Assembly (NCBI RefSeq): GCF_016887565.1
Contig: NZ_CP069396.1
Coordinates: 1,515,001-1,579,000, forward strand
Length of the DNA: 64,000 nt
From: Archangium violaceum
GTDB lineage: Bacteria; Myxococcota; Myxococcia; Myxococcales; Myxococcaceae
Direction: 5' to 3'
Positions within the stretch are counted from its first letter, which is position 1. Every line of letters starts with the position of its first letter. Positions 26,563 through 34,357 of the stretch are shown here, in pieces. The notes under the pieces are model-generated. The model saw only the letters and a program-made list of their open reading frames with translations. It made no database searches and was not told the origin of the DNA. The translations under genes and the position numbers were made by a program.

Positions 26563-26943
26563 TCAGCGCTTCGCCGTCGCATCTCCGGTGGCGCGCACCT
26601 CGTCCTCCTCCACGGGCACCTTCTCCACCTTCAGCGAGGAAGGACCCTCCAGCGTCAGGTACGGCTTGAGCTTCAGGAATTGCTTCTTGCCGAAGCCCTT
26701 CACCCGGACCAGCTCCTCGATGCGCTTGAAGGCCCGCTTCTGCCGCCAGGCGATGATGCGCTGAGCGGCCTTCGGCCCCACGCCCGGCAGCAGGTCCAAC
26801 TGCGCCACCGTCGCCTCGTTCAGGTTCACCACGCCCGTGTACTGGATGCGCAGCTTCGTCCCCGACGCCTCGGAGACCCCGGGCATCCACAGCACCAGCC
26901 CCAGCACCACCGCCACCATCCTCGCCACCCCGCGTCCGCTCAC
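26563..26943 (-). CDS. ComEA-like helix-hairpin-helix protein, exported
   Basis: A 126-aa protein with a signal peptide (VAVVLGLVLWMPGVSEASG) and one (HhH)2 DNA-binding unit: VNLNEATVAQLDLLPGVGPK then RIEELVRVKGFGKKQF. This is the fold of ComEA, the periplasmic DNA receptor of competence, although here the length is short and a charged tail follows. I chose the GTG at 26943, which has GGGAGG six bases upstream and overlaps the previous stop (GTGA). A role in DNA uptake or in structural binding to extracellular DNA is inferred. Confidence 0.75.
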   Translation of the reverse strand: MSGRGVARMVAVVLGLVLWMPGVSEASGTKLRIQYTGVVNLNEATVAQLDLLPGVGPKAAQRIIAWRQKRAFKRIEELVRVKGFGKKQFLKLKPYLTLEGPSSLKVEKVPVEEDEVRATGDATAKR

Positions 26944-27194
26944 GAGTGGCCTCCCACCGGCAGCGAGTCCAGCCCGCCCTCCATCCCGTAGCGCCCGCCG
27001 CCGCCCGCCTGCGCCGTGTCCCGCTTCTCCGCCGCCTCGCGCACGTGCAGCTTCCCGTCCAGCGGCAGCACATCCAGCAGCACGTTGAGCGAGCCGTCCT
27101 TGTTCACGAAGGCGCTCCCCGCCCGCACCCAGATGCTCCCGCCCTTGCCCTCGCGGATGGAGAACACCGCCAACCGCTTCCCCGCCGTCAGCAT
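26940..27194 (-). CDS. Small conserved-looking protein of unknown function
   Basis: An 84-aa protein starting MLTAGKRLAVFSIREGKGG, with AAGGAG eight bases upstream of the ATG at 27194. The core GSAFVNKDGSLNVLLDVLPL and KLHVRE looks like a compact beta-fold of a type often seen in myxobacterial genomes next to DNA-related genes. The C-terminal part is Gly-rich. It is coupled to the ComEA-like gene by a GTGA overlap. I do not recognise a biochemical function. Confidence 0.65.
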   Translation of the reverse strand: MLTAGKRLAVFSIREGKGGSIWVRAGSAFVNKDGSLNVLLDVLPLDGKLHVREAAEKRDTAQAGGGGRYGMEGGLDSLPVGGHS

Positions 27195-27416
27195 CGACCA
27201 CACTCCTTCACCTCCGCGCCTCCATTGACGCGGTCGCCACCCCAAGAGCAGCCGCCGTGCCAGGGGCATCTCCCTCGGAGCTCGCGCTCCCGGGCCGTAC
27301 ACCCGTGCTCCAATCGTCCAGCGCATGGGACGGACACACCCGGTGGGGACTGGCCGCGATCTCCCTTCGTGCACACCCTGCGGCTCGCTTCCCCCCATGT
27401 GCTGGAGGGTATTCCC

Positions 27417-27998
27417 GTGGATCTGAAGTTCTCCGCGCTCGCCTCTCAGTTTCTCGATGACCCTCAGGCCGTGAGGCGTGCGGTGTGCTGGCCGGTGCTG
27501 GTGTGGGAGGCTCCTCCCATGGGGGTGCGTCCCCTCTTCACCCGGAGCACCCTGTCGGTCCCGAGCCTGTCGGCGCGGCGGCCCACCGTCGCCGAGCCGC
27601 TCGTGCTCGAGGTGCGCAAGCGTTCACGGGGCATCACTTCTCCCCATTCGCCCCACGACCTGGGCATCCACCTGGGGCGTACGCCCGACAACGACATCAT
27701 CGTGGAGGACCCCACGGTCTCGCGCGCCCACGCCACCTTCCACGAGGAGAAGCACACGGGGGTCTGGTGCGTCACCGACAGTGGGAGCCACAACGGCACC
27801 TGGCACGATGGCACCCTGCTCATCCCCGGCCGGGCCACGCCCCTGTTCGAGCGCGCCTCGCTGCGCTTCGGGGACGTGATGGCCACCTTCCTCCACTTCG
27901 CCGCCTTCAATCAGTTCATCCTCGACTGGTTGGCCCGCCACGCCCGAGCCTCCCGGGCCACCACCCTCACCGAGGGTGGCTTGACGCGCGGGGGTTGA
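27417..27998 (+). CDS. FHA-domain protein
   Basis: A 193-aa cytoplasmic protein with a single forkhead-associated domain in its C-terminal two thirds. Key residues are GRTPDND, SRAHATFH and SHNGTWHDG, the phosphothreonine-peptide contacts. The GTG at 27417 has GGAGGG seven bases upstream. FHA proteins bind threonine-phosphorylated partners, and two Hanks kinases lie in this window. The 220 bp before it hold no gene that I can see. Confidence 0.85.
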   Translation: MDLKFSALASQFLDDPQAVRRAVCWPVLVWEAPPMGVRPLFTRSTLSVPSLSARRPTVAEPLVLEVRKRSRGITSPHSPHDLGIHLGRTPDNDIIVEDPTVSRAHATFHEEKHTGVWCVTDSGSHNGTWHDGTLLIPGRATPLFERASLRFGDVMATFLHFAAFNQFILDWLARHARASRATTLTEGGLTRGG

Positions 27999-28025
27999 GC
28001 CCCTAGGAAGGGCCTGCCCTTGGGT

Positions 28026-28235
28026 GCCCATGTCGGGCCTTCAAGAGGGAAGCCGGTGAGAGTCCGGCGCGGTCCCGCCACTGTGATCGGGCGGCCCTGA
28101 CGTCAGGGCAGGGGTCCTCGGCAGTCGCCACTCCGGCTCGTGGGCCGGCGGAAGGCGGAGGAGCCCTTCTGGCAGGCGCGGCGTGCGCCTCGGCCGGAGT
28201 CCCGGGAGTCAGGAGACCTGCCCGGGGGTGTGGGC
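28026..28235 (+). promoter_or_regulatory. Cobalamin riboswitch 1
   Basis: The core GGGAAGCCGGTGAGAGTCCGG is followed by the conserved CCCGCCACTGTGAT and, 110 bases later, the B12 box AGTCAGGAGACCTGCC (28207-28222). The outer P1 stem pairs GCCCA (28026-28030) with TGGGC (28231-28235). It precedes the BtuB-like gene by 55 bp. A hairpin that covers that gene's ribosome site lies between them, which suggests translational repression when cobalamin is bound. Confidence 0.92.
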
Positions 28236-28253
28236 GCGATGCGTCCGCGATGG

Positions 28254-28283
28254 CCTTCTCTCTTCGACGGAGAGAGTGGAAGG
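28254..28283 (+). promoter_or_regulatory. Ribosome-site-sequestering hairpin after riboswitch 1
   Basis: CCTTC plus TCTC (28254-28262) can pair with GAGA and GAAGG (28272-28283). The 3' arm is the GGAAGG ribosome site of the receptor gene at 28291. This is the expected expression platform of the riboswitch. Confidence 0.55.
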
Positions 28284-28290
28284 CGGATGC

Positions 28291-30273
28291 ATGCGGCGGT
28301 CGTACCTCGCCGGGCGGTGGCTCTGCCTGGCGCTCAGCACGAGTGGAGTCGCGCTCGCCCAGGAGGCCGAGGAGCCCCTGCTCGTTCCCGCCGTGGAGGT
28401 GGAGGAGGCGCCCGTCGCCCCCGGTTCTCCCGAGGAGGCCTCGCGCAGGGACCCGAGCGGCGCCCTCACCGTCATCCGCGTGGACGAGTTCGGCGGCGCG
28501 GCCCGGGACACCGCGGCGATGCTGTCCACCGCCCCCGGCGTCACGGTGCAGGACGTGGGCGGGTACGGGCAGAGCAAGAGCCTCGTGGTGCGGGGCGCGT
28601 CCTCCAATGGGACGCTCGTGCTGCTCGACGGCATTCCCCTCAATGGCGCGGGTGGCATCGCGGACCTGTCGCGCGTGCCCGCCGCCCTGGCCGAGCGCTT
28701 CGAGGTGCTGCGGGGGGGTGCTGGAGCGCGCTACGGCTCGGGAGGGCTGGGCGGCGCCATCAACGTCATCACCCGCCGTCCCGGGGCGACTCCGCGCGTG
28801 GCGGGAGAGCTCTCCTACGGGAGCTGGGACACGGCCACGGGGTGGCTGTCCGCCACGGGGCCGCTCGCGGGCGGCGAGGCCTTGCTGCTCGTCCATGGAG
28901 GCACCTCCAGCGGGCGTTTTCCGTATTCCTTCGACCCGAGCCCCACGCTGCCCGGAGACGCGCTCATCGAGCGCCAGCGCACCAACAACGACGCACGGGG
29001 CGCCGGAGGCCTGCTGCGGTTGCGCAGGGAGCTCGGCCGGGGTTTCTTGGCGGACCTGCTGGGCGAGCTGTCCTTCGACGAGCGGGGCCTCGCCGGCACC
29101 GCGCAGAACCCGAGCGAGGACGCGCGGCAGTCCGGAGGGCGTGGCTCGGCCAACCTGCGGCTCGCGGGCACGCTGCCGGGCGGTGTGCGGACGAACGCGC
29201 GCGCGTACTTCCGGCGGGACCGGCTGGCGCTGTCCGGTGGTCCGTGGGGACAGCGGGACGCACAGGTGCAGTTGCTCGGTGGGATGGAGGTCGAGGGGCA
29301 GGTGCTGCTGGGCGGATGGCATTCGCTGTCCGCGCTGGTGGGCGTGGGCGGGGAGTCCGTGTCCGCCGCGGAGACCAACGCCGCCTCCGGTGGCGAGCCG
29401 ACGTGGCTGCGCGCCAGCGTGATGGCGATGGATGAGATGCTGCTGTGGGATGGGCTGCTCACCGTCGCGCCATCGCTGCGCGTGGAGCGGGCGGGCCCGT
29501 ACACGCTGCTGTCCCCGAAGGTGGGCGTCACCGTGGCGTTGCCCGCGGGCCTCGAGGTGCGCGCCAACGCGGGCCGCTCGCACCGCGCGCCCTCCTTCCT
29601 GGAGCTGTACGTGCGCCAGGGCACGCTGCTGCCCAACCCGGACCTGCGCCCCGAGAGCGCGCTGTACGCGGACGCGGCCGTGGTGCACCGCTCGGAGGTG
29701 TCCTTCGCCTCGGTGGGGGGCTTCGCCAGCCTCTATGAGGACCTCATCTCCTACGAGGCCTACCCTCCCGGCGCGGCGAAGCCGTACAACTTCGCCAACG
29801 CCCGCGTGGTGGGGCTCGAGGCCGAGGGCGAGTGGAGGCCCCATCCGCTCCTCTCCGGAGCCTTCAGCTATACGCTCACCGTCTCGAGCGACCTGCAGCG
29901 GGATGGGCGTTTCTACCTGCGCGAGCTGCCCTACCGGCCTCGACACAAGCTGGCCGCGCGAGTCCTGGGCGGCCCCCGGTGGCTCACGGGTCGGGTGGAG
30001 GTGGTGGCGCAGTCGGCCCATTTCCTCACCCGGGATGGCGCGATGTCCCTGCCCGGACGCACCTTCGTCCACGCGGGCCTGTCCAGTACCTTCGGCTCGC
30101 GCACGGAGCTCACGGTCTCCGGCGAGGTGCGGAATCTCTTCGACGTGCACGCCGAGGACTTCGTCGGGTATCCGCTCCCCGGCCGTGCTGTGTTCCTGTC
30201 GGTGGCGGGAGCCTTCGAGCCGGGTGTCCCCTCCGAGTCCTCTTCGGCTTCCAGGACGGAGGCTCCTCCATGA
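28291..30273 (+). CDS. btuB: TonB-dependent receptor, BtuB-like (cobalamin)
   Basis: A 660-aa outer-membrane receptor. The signal peptide ends near GVALAQ. A plug domain (about residues 50-165) has APGVTVQDVGGYGQSKSLVVRG-type sequence, visible as VRGASSNGTLVLLDGIPLNG and GGLGGAINVITRR. A 22-strand-like barrel follows with SYGSWDTATGW and FNLFDVHAEDFVGYPLPGR-type ends. The preceding cobalamin riboswitch makes vitamin B12 or a related corrinoid the likely ligand. The frame ends in an ATGA overlap with a lipoprotein gene, so receptor and lipoprotein are made together. Confidence 0.88.
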   Translation: MRRSYLAGRWLCLALSTSGVALAQEAEEPLLVPAVEVEEAPVAPGSPEEASRRDPSGALTVIRVDEFGGAARDTAAMLSTAPGVTVQDVGGYGQSKSLVVRGASSNGTLVLLDGIPLNGAGGIADLSRVPAALAERFEVLRGGAGARYGSGGLGGAINVITRRPGATPRVAGELSYGSWDTATGWLSATGPLAGGEALLLVHGGTSSGRFPYSFDPSPTLPGDALIERQRTNNDARGAGGLLRLRRELGRGFLADLLGELSFDERGLAGTAQNPSEDARQSGGRGSANLRLAGTLPGGVRTNARAYFRRDRLALSGGPWGQRDAQVQLLGGMEVEGQVLLGGWHSLSALVGVGGESVSAAETNAASGGEPTWLRASVMAMDEMLLWDGLLTVAPSLRVERAGPYTLLSPKVGVTVALPAGLEVRANAGRSHRAPSFLELYVRQGTLLPNPDLRPESALYADAAVVHRSEVSFASVGGFASLYEDLISYEAYPPGAAKPYNFANARVVGLEAEGEWRPHPLLSGAFSYTLTVSSDLQRDGRFYLRELPYRPRHKLAARVLGGPRWLTGRVEVVAQSAHFLTRDGAMSLPGRTFVHAGLSSTFGSRTELTVSGEVRNLFDVHAEDFVGYPLPGRAVFLSVAGAFEPGVPSESSSASRTEAPP

Positions 30274-31904
30274 CGTGGAAATACCCTCACCCCAGCCCTC
30301 TCCCAGAGGGAGAGGGGGCATACACGGTGTTGTGCCGGGTGACGTTGGTGATGGTGTTGTTGCTGCTGGCGGGGTGTCCCGACGAGGGCCCTCTGTGTGT
30401 CGAGGCGCAGACCCGCTGTGGTGAGGCCTGTGTCGACCTCTCCAGCTCCTCGTCTCACTGTGGGGCTTGTGGGGTTGTCTGCTCCGCCACGGAGGCCTGT
30501 GTCGAGGGCTCCTGCCGTTGTCGCTCGGGCGCCACGGTGTGCGGTGGCCAGTGTGTCGTCACCGCGTCGGACCCCTCCCATTGTGGTGGTTGCGCGGGCG
30601 AGGGCGGCACGGCGTGCGCTCCGGACCAGGTGTGCGAGCAGGGGCAGTGCAAGGCCGCCTGCACCCTGGAGTCCTCCGTCCGCTGCGATCGCTCGTGTGT
30701 GGACCCCGGCACGGATGCGTTCCACTGTGGCACCTGTGGCAACGTGTGCCCGGACGTCCAGAGCTGCCGCGGTGGGACGTGCACCTATGACCTCGTCGCC
30801 GCGTGCTTCAACACCGGACAGGTGGTGGGCCTCCAGGCGGGGCCGGACGTGAAGGGACCCGCGGTGGCGGTGGGCACCAGTCCCCAGTCCGTCGCGCGCA
30901 TGCAGGACGTGCTGCTGGTGCTGGATGCCTCCATGCGGCTCCTCCAGGCCCGGCTCTCCGACTACGGCGAGCTGCCCGCCCGGAACACCACGGGGCTGGT
31001 GCCCAACCAGCTCCTCGTTCGCGACCCCTACGTCTTCGTCCTCAACTCCACCAGCAACACCCTGCAGGTGCTCCGGCGCGACGAGGAGCCCTCCAACGGC
31101 CCCGGCCCCCGCTTCGCCGATGGCATCACGCTCACCAACGTGGGCAGCGTGAACTTCGGCGCGAACACCAACCCGTACGGATTCACGCAGTCGGGCTCGG
31201 ACGTGTACGTCACGCTGCTGGGCAATCTCCAGACGGACCCGTCCGCGGGCGGCAAGGTGGCCCGGGTCTCGATGGCGGATCCCACCGCGCCGGCCATCAT
31301 GGACGTCTTCACGTTGCCTACGGGCGAGGCCCTGAAGCCCTTCCCGGGCCGTACCACCGTCCCCACGCCAGCCGGCATCGCCGCGCGTCAGGGCCGGGTG
31401 TACGCCGCCCTCGGCAACCTGGACCCGAGGGACTTCACCGTCGGAGGCCCCGGGTTCCTGGCCCGCATCGACCCCACCACCCGCGCGGTGGAGCTCATCG
31501 AGCTCGGCGAGGGCTGCCTCAACCCGTTCTGGGTTGTCTCCATGGGGGAGCGGCTGCTCGTGAGCTGCGGCGGTGGGACGACCTATGACCGCGACTTCAA
31601 CCTCATCGACGTGAGGGGGACCGGCTTGGTGCTGCTCGGCGCGGACGACCGGGTGGTCGCCTCGCTCGCGCTGCGGTGCCCGGAGGGAACGTCGTGCCCG
31701 CTGCCCTCGGCTGGCCGCTTCTCCGTGGTGGGCAACCGCGCCTACGTCGGCGACAACAACGCGGGCCGTGTCTTCGTCATCGAGGTGGTGGGCGACTCGC
31801 TCGTGGAGCGGCGAGGATTCGGACCCGGTGCCGAGCCGCCCATTCTCGTCTGCCCGCGCGACAACAAGCCCTCCCTCGTCGGTGATGTCGTCGCGATGCC
31901 TTGA
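30270..31904 (+). CDS. Cys-rich, propeller-like lipoprotein coupled to the BtuB-like receptor (possible BtuG analogue)
   Basis: A 544-aa lipoprotein. Codons 5-16 are a palindromic repeat read as PHPSPLPEGEG. A hydrophobic segment with lipobox LLAGC follows (Cys36). Residues 37-170 are a stalk of Cys-rich units (CGACGVVCSATEAC, CGTCGNVCPDVQSC). The remaining 370 residues show repeated short beta motifs such as PNQLLVRDPYVFVLNS and GRVYAALGNLDPR, as in YncE/NHL-type beta-propellers. Translational coupling to the receptor and the riboswitch control suggest a surface corrinoid-binding partner, like the propeller lipoprotein BtuG of Bacteroides. That function is inference. Confidence 0.7.
   Translation: MTWKYPHPSPLPEGEGAYTVLCRVTLVMVLLLLAGCPDEGPLCVEAQTRCGEACVDLSSSSSHCGACGVVCSATEACVEGSCRCRSGATVCGGQCVVTASDPSHCGGCAGEGGTACAPDQVCEQGQCKAACTLESSVRCDRSCVDPGTDAFHCGTCGNVCPDVQSCRGGTCTYDLVAACFNTGQVVGLQAGPDVKGPAVAVGTSPQSVARMQDVLLVLDASMRLLQARLSDYGELPARNTTGLVPNQLLVRDPYVFVLNSTSNTLQVLRRDEEPSNGPGPRFADGITLTNVGSVNFGANTNPYGFTQSGSDVYVTLLGNLQTDPSAGGKVARVSMADPTAPAIMDVFTLPTGEALKPFPGRTTVPTPAGIAARQGRVYAALGNLDPRDFTVGGPGFLARIDPTTRAVELIELGEGCLNPFWVVSMGERLLVSCGGGTTYDRDFNLIDVRGTGLVLLGADDRVVASLALRCPEGTSCPLPSAGRFSVVGNRAYVGDNNAGRVFVIEVVGDSLVERRGFGPGAEPPILVCPRDNKPSLVGDVVAMP
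30281..30318 (-). repeat. Dispersed palindromic repeat, copy 3 (inside a coding start)
   Basis: Reverse-orientation copy (CCCTCACCCCAGCCCTCTCC... arms) lying wholly within the first codons of the propeller-like lipoprotein gene, translated as PHPSPLPEGEG upstream of the signal segment. Confidence 0.8.
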
Positions 31905-31911
31905 GCCTCCC

Positions 31912-32790
31912 ATGAAGACCCGCCTCGTCCCGTTCGTCCTGCTCGTCGCGCTGTGCCTCGTCTCCGTCGCGCACGCCGCCCCTCCCCATGTGGGCCCTCG
32001 CTTCCTGGGCCCCAAGCCTCCCGAGAAGGTGAAGCGTGTGGTGACGCTCGCCCCGTCACTCACGGAGACGGTGCTGGCCCTCGGGGCCGGGAGCACGCTC
32101 GTGGGCGTCTCGCGCTTCGACGAGCTCAAGGAAGTGGCCGGCCTTCCCCGCGTGGGCGGCTTCATCGACCCGTCCGTCGAGGCCGTGGTGGCCCTCAAAC
32201 CGGACCTCCTGCTCGTGCAGCCCGGCCCTGGCAACCAGCGGCCCGTGGAGAAGCTGGCCGAGCTCGGTGTGCCCGTGCTCCTGCTGCCCCTGCAAACCGT
32301 GGCGGATACCCTGGCGGCCCTGCGCGCCGTGGGAAAGGCGCTCGGAAGGGAGAAGGAGGCGAATGCCCTCGTCCAGGGCATCGAGTCCACGCGCACCCGC
32401 GTGCGTGAGGCCGCCAGGACGCAGAAGCCGCGGCGCGTCCTGTTCGTCTATGGCTTCGAGCCGCTCGTGGTGGCTGGGCCCGGCTCCTTCGCGGACGAGC
32501 TGTTGCGTGACGCGGGGGCCGTCAACGTGGCGGCGGACGCGGGCTCGGCCTACCCCGTCTACTCGCTCGAACGGGCGCTGACTGCTCGGCCGGACGTGGT
32601 GGTGGATGCCGCGGACGTGGACGTGGGCAAGGACAAGCTCGTGAGGCTTCCGGGGCTCTCCCAAGCGCGATGGGTGGAGGTGCCCTCGATGGCGTTGCTA
32701 CAGCCGGGGCCGTCGCTCGGAAGAGGACTGGAGGAGCTCTTCTCGCTGCTGTACCCCTCCATGAAGCCCGATGCGGGTACTGTGCGCTGA
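31912..32790 (+). CDS. btuF: Cobalamin-binding periplasmic protein BtuF-like
   Basis: A 292-aa class-III binding protein with a signal peptide (FVLLVALCLVSVAHAA). The fold signature is VVTLAPSLTETVLALGAGSTLVGVS, read in pieces as LAPSLTETV and VGVSRFDE. KPDLLLVQ and DELLRDAGAVNVA are family markers. It starts 7 bp after the lipoprotein stop and would hand corrinoid to BtuC. Iron-chelate specificity cannot be excluded from sequence alone, but the upstream riboswitch argues for cobalamin. Confidence 0.85.
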   Translation: MKTRLVPFVLLVALCLVSVAHAAPPHVGPRFLGPKPPEKVKRVVTLAPSLTETVLALGAGSTLVGVSRFDELKEVAGLPRVGGFIDPSVEAVVALKPDLLLVQPGPGNQRPVEKLAELGVPVLLLPLQTVADTLAALRAVGKALGREKEANALVQGIESTRTRVREAARTQKPRRVLFVYGFEPLVVAGPGSFADELLRDAGAVNVAADAGSAYPVYSLERALTARPDVVVDAADVDVGKDKLVRLPGLSQARWVEVPSMALLQPGPSLGRGLEELFSLLYPSMKPDAGTVR

Positions 32791-32800
32791 CCGTGTATGT

Positions 32801-32837
32801 CCCCTCTCCCTCTGGGAGAGGGCTAGGGTGAGGGTCA
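32801..32837 (+). repeat. Dispersed palindromic repeat, copy 4
   Basis: Forward copy (CCCTCTCCCTCTGGGAGAGGG plus GGTGAGGGTC tail) in the btuF-btuC gap. With copy 5, 43 bp downstream in the opposite orientation, it forms an inverted pair able to fold into a long hairpin in the transcript. Confidence 0.8.
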
Positions 32838-32858
32838 TTCCTCGTCCGTGGGTGAAGA

Positions 32859-33959
32859 ATGCGTGAGATGGGGACGGTAGACCCTCACCCCCGCCCCTCT
32901 CCCAGAGGGAGAGGGAGGAAGAGCTTCACCCTGGCACGAGCGCTCGGGCTCGGTGGGGCGTTCCTCGTCCTGTTGCTCGCGGTGTTCCTCCTGGCCGTGC
33001 GCTTCGGCGATCAGCCCATCTCCCTCTCCGACGCATTCGGCGATCCCAGCTCCTCCAGTGCCGTCATCTTCTGGTCGGTCCGCCTGCCGCGTGCGCTGCT
33101 GGCGGCCCTCGTGGGCGCGGGGCTCGCCGCCTCCGGTGTCACGTTGCAGGGCGTGTTGCGCAACCCGCTGGCGGACCCGTTCGTCCTCGGTGTGTCCGGT
33201 GGCGCGGCGCTCGGAGCCACCCTCGCCCTGGCCCTCGGGTTCGCCACCGTGGGGGAGGTGGCCATGGGCCTCGGAGCCGGGTTCGAGCGCCTCTCCGCGC
33301 CGGCCCTGTTCGCCTTCGTGGGGGCCGTGGCGGCCATGCTCTTCGTGCTCGCGGCCAGCCGGGGCCACGGTGGCCGCGCGCCCTATGCCGTGCTCCTCAC
33401 CGGTATCGTCTTCAACGCCTTCGCCTCCGCCGTCATCACGCTCGTGAAGACGCTCTCCGATCCGAACCGGCTCGGGGAGATCCTCTACTGGCTCGCGGGG
33501 ACGCTCGGTTACGAGCGCACGGGGACGCTCCTTCTGTCCGCGCTCCTCCAGGCCGTGGCCATCGGCGTGATGCTGGCGCTCTCGGGGCGGCTCAACCTGC
33601 TCACGCTGGGTGACGAGGACGCGGCCTCGCTCGGCGTGTCCGTGGTCTGGACGCGGCGGTGGTTGCTGCTCGCGGCGAGCGCCAGCGTGGCGGACGCCGT
33701 GGTGCTCTCGGGGCTCATCGGCTTCGTGGGGCTCATCGTGCCCCACCTGCTCCGGCTCGCCTTCGGGCCGGACCAGCGGTTGCTCGTGCCGCTCTCCGCG
33801 CTCGGCGGGGCGGCGTTCCTCCTGCTCGCCGACCTGCTGACGCGGCTGGCCATCCCGCTGTTCGGCTCCGAGCCCCCCGTGGGCGTGGTGACGGCGCTCC
33901 TCGGAGGGCCGCTGTTCCTGGCGCTGCTGTACCGGAGCGGGCGGCTGTCGGCGGGGTGA
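32859..33959 (+). CDS. btuC: FecCD-family permease, BtuC-like
   Basis: A 366-aa inner-membrane permease with about ten helices. Family motifs are LPRALLAALVGAGLAASGVT, LQGVLRNPLADPFVLGVSGG, and the coupling region GLIGFVGLIVPHLLRL. The annotated ATG at 32859 gives an N-terminus of which residues 8-19 come from palindromic repeat copy 5; the usual BtuC start would be nearer the first helix at residue 26. No better start codon with a ribosome site is obvious. Its ATPase partner is not next to it; the likely one is at 42316. Confidence 0.85.
   Translation: MREMGTVDPHPRPSPRGRGRKSFTLARALGLGGAFLVLLLAVFLLAVRFGDQPISLSDAFGDPSSSSAVIFWSVRLPRALLAALVGAGLAASGVTLQGVLRNPLADPFVLGVSGGAALGATLALALGFATVGEVAMGLGAGFERLSAPALFAFVGAVAAMLFVLAASRGHGGRAPYAVLLTGIVFNAFASAVITLVKTLSDPNRLGEILYWLAGTLGYERTGTLLLSALLQAVAIGVMLALSGRLNLLTLGDEDAASLGVSVVWTRRWLLLAASASVADAVVLSGLIGFVGLIVPHLLRLAFGPDQRLLVPLSALGGAAFLLLADLLTRLAIPLFGSEPPVGVVTALLGGPLFLALLYRSGRLSAG
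32881..32917 (-). repeat. Dispersed palindromic repeat, copy 5 (inside the btuC start)
   Basis: Reverse copy inside the first 20 codons of the btuC-like gene as annotated, inverted relative to copy 4. It is translated as DPHPRPSPRGRGR, a sequence with no resemblance to BtuC proteins. Confidence 0.8.
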
Positions 33960-34022
33960 AGCGCGGGCGCTGTCAGGAACGGATTTCCGCCGCGTCTTTT
34001 CTCGATGAAAGGAGCGGTGACC

Positions 34023-34175
34023 ATGACCACGGTGACGAAGCAGAGCCCGATGAACCCCGAGCACCTCAACGACGCTGACACTGGCATCGACGCGCTCTCG
34101 CGCACCGGTCTGGATACCGCTCTGGACCTTCTGGTTGGCCTCGAGTCCCTTCGCGGCCTACCGCCTGGAACCTGA
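34023..34175 (+). CDS. Small ORF (50 aa) with strong ribosome site and own terminator
   Basis: The ATG at 34023 is preceded by AAAGGAG at good spacing. The peptide starts MTTVTKQSPMNPEHLNDAD and ends GLESLRGLPPGT; it is acidic in the middle with an amphipathic helix-like DTALDLLVGLESL. No signal peptide, no Cys, no membrane segment. A perfect stem-loop with a U-rich tail follows at 34212. It lies between btuC and the tRNA-like array. I do not recognise it. It could be a small regulatory protein, a precursor peptide, or a chance frame. Confidence 0.45.
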   Translation: MTTVTKQSPMNPEHLNDADTGIDALSRTGLDTALDLLVGLESLRGLPPGT

Positions 34176-34211
34176 GCTCCGAGCCTCGTCACACGACGCG
34201 GCACGGTGCTC

Positions 34212-34255
34212 AGAGGCCGGGCTCCCAGCAAACGGGACCCGGCCTCTTCCTTTTC
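34212..34255 (+). terminator. Rho-independent terminator
   Basis: AGAGGCCGGG (34212-34221) pairs perfectly with CCCGGCCTCT (34238-34247), with an inner TCCC/GGGA stem, followed by TCCTTTTCC. It ends the small-ORF transcript just before the tRNA-like array. Confidence 0.8.
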
Positions 34256-34271
34256 CGGCTCCCGAGCTCCC

Positions 34272-34344
34272 GCCCCGTTCGTCTATCGGCGAAGGACACC
34301 GCGCTCTCAATGCGGAAAGACGGGTTCGACTCCCGTACGGGGTA
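34272..34344 (+). tRNA. tRNA-Glu (anticodon CTC)
   Basis: A full cloverleaf: acceptor GCCCCGT/ACGGGGT with a G-U first pair, D stem GTCT/GGAC, anticodon stem CCGCG/TGCGG with loop CTCTCAA, and T stem ACGGG/CCCGT with loop TTCGACT. U33 is present and the anticodon CTC reads GAG. The body matches bacterial tRNA-Glu. The 3' CCA is not encoded; CTCGCA follows. Confidence 0.85.
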
Positions 34345-34357
34345 CTCGCAGTCAGAA

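Noticed and set aside
24698-27073. A 791-residue antisense open frame over the kinase gene
   Set aside because: It is a shadow of GC-biased third positions; the kinase motifs on the + strand are unambiguous, and the antisense product is His/Arg/Gly-rich with no domain.
29931-32396. An 821-residue minus-strand frame over receptor, lipoprotein and btuF
   Set aside because: All three + strand genes have clear signals and family motifs; the antisense product is low complexity.
34023-34175. Calling the 50-aa ORF a RiPP precursor
   Set aside because: No leader-core pattern, no Cys/Ser/Thr-rich core, and no modifying enzyme gene nearby.
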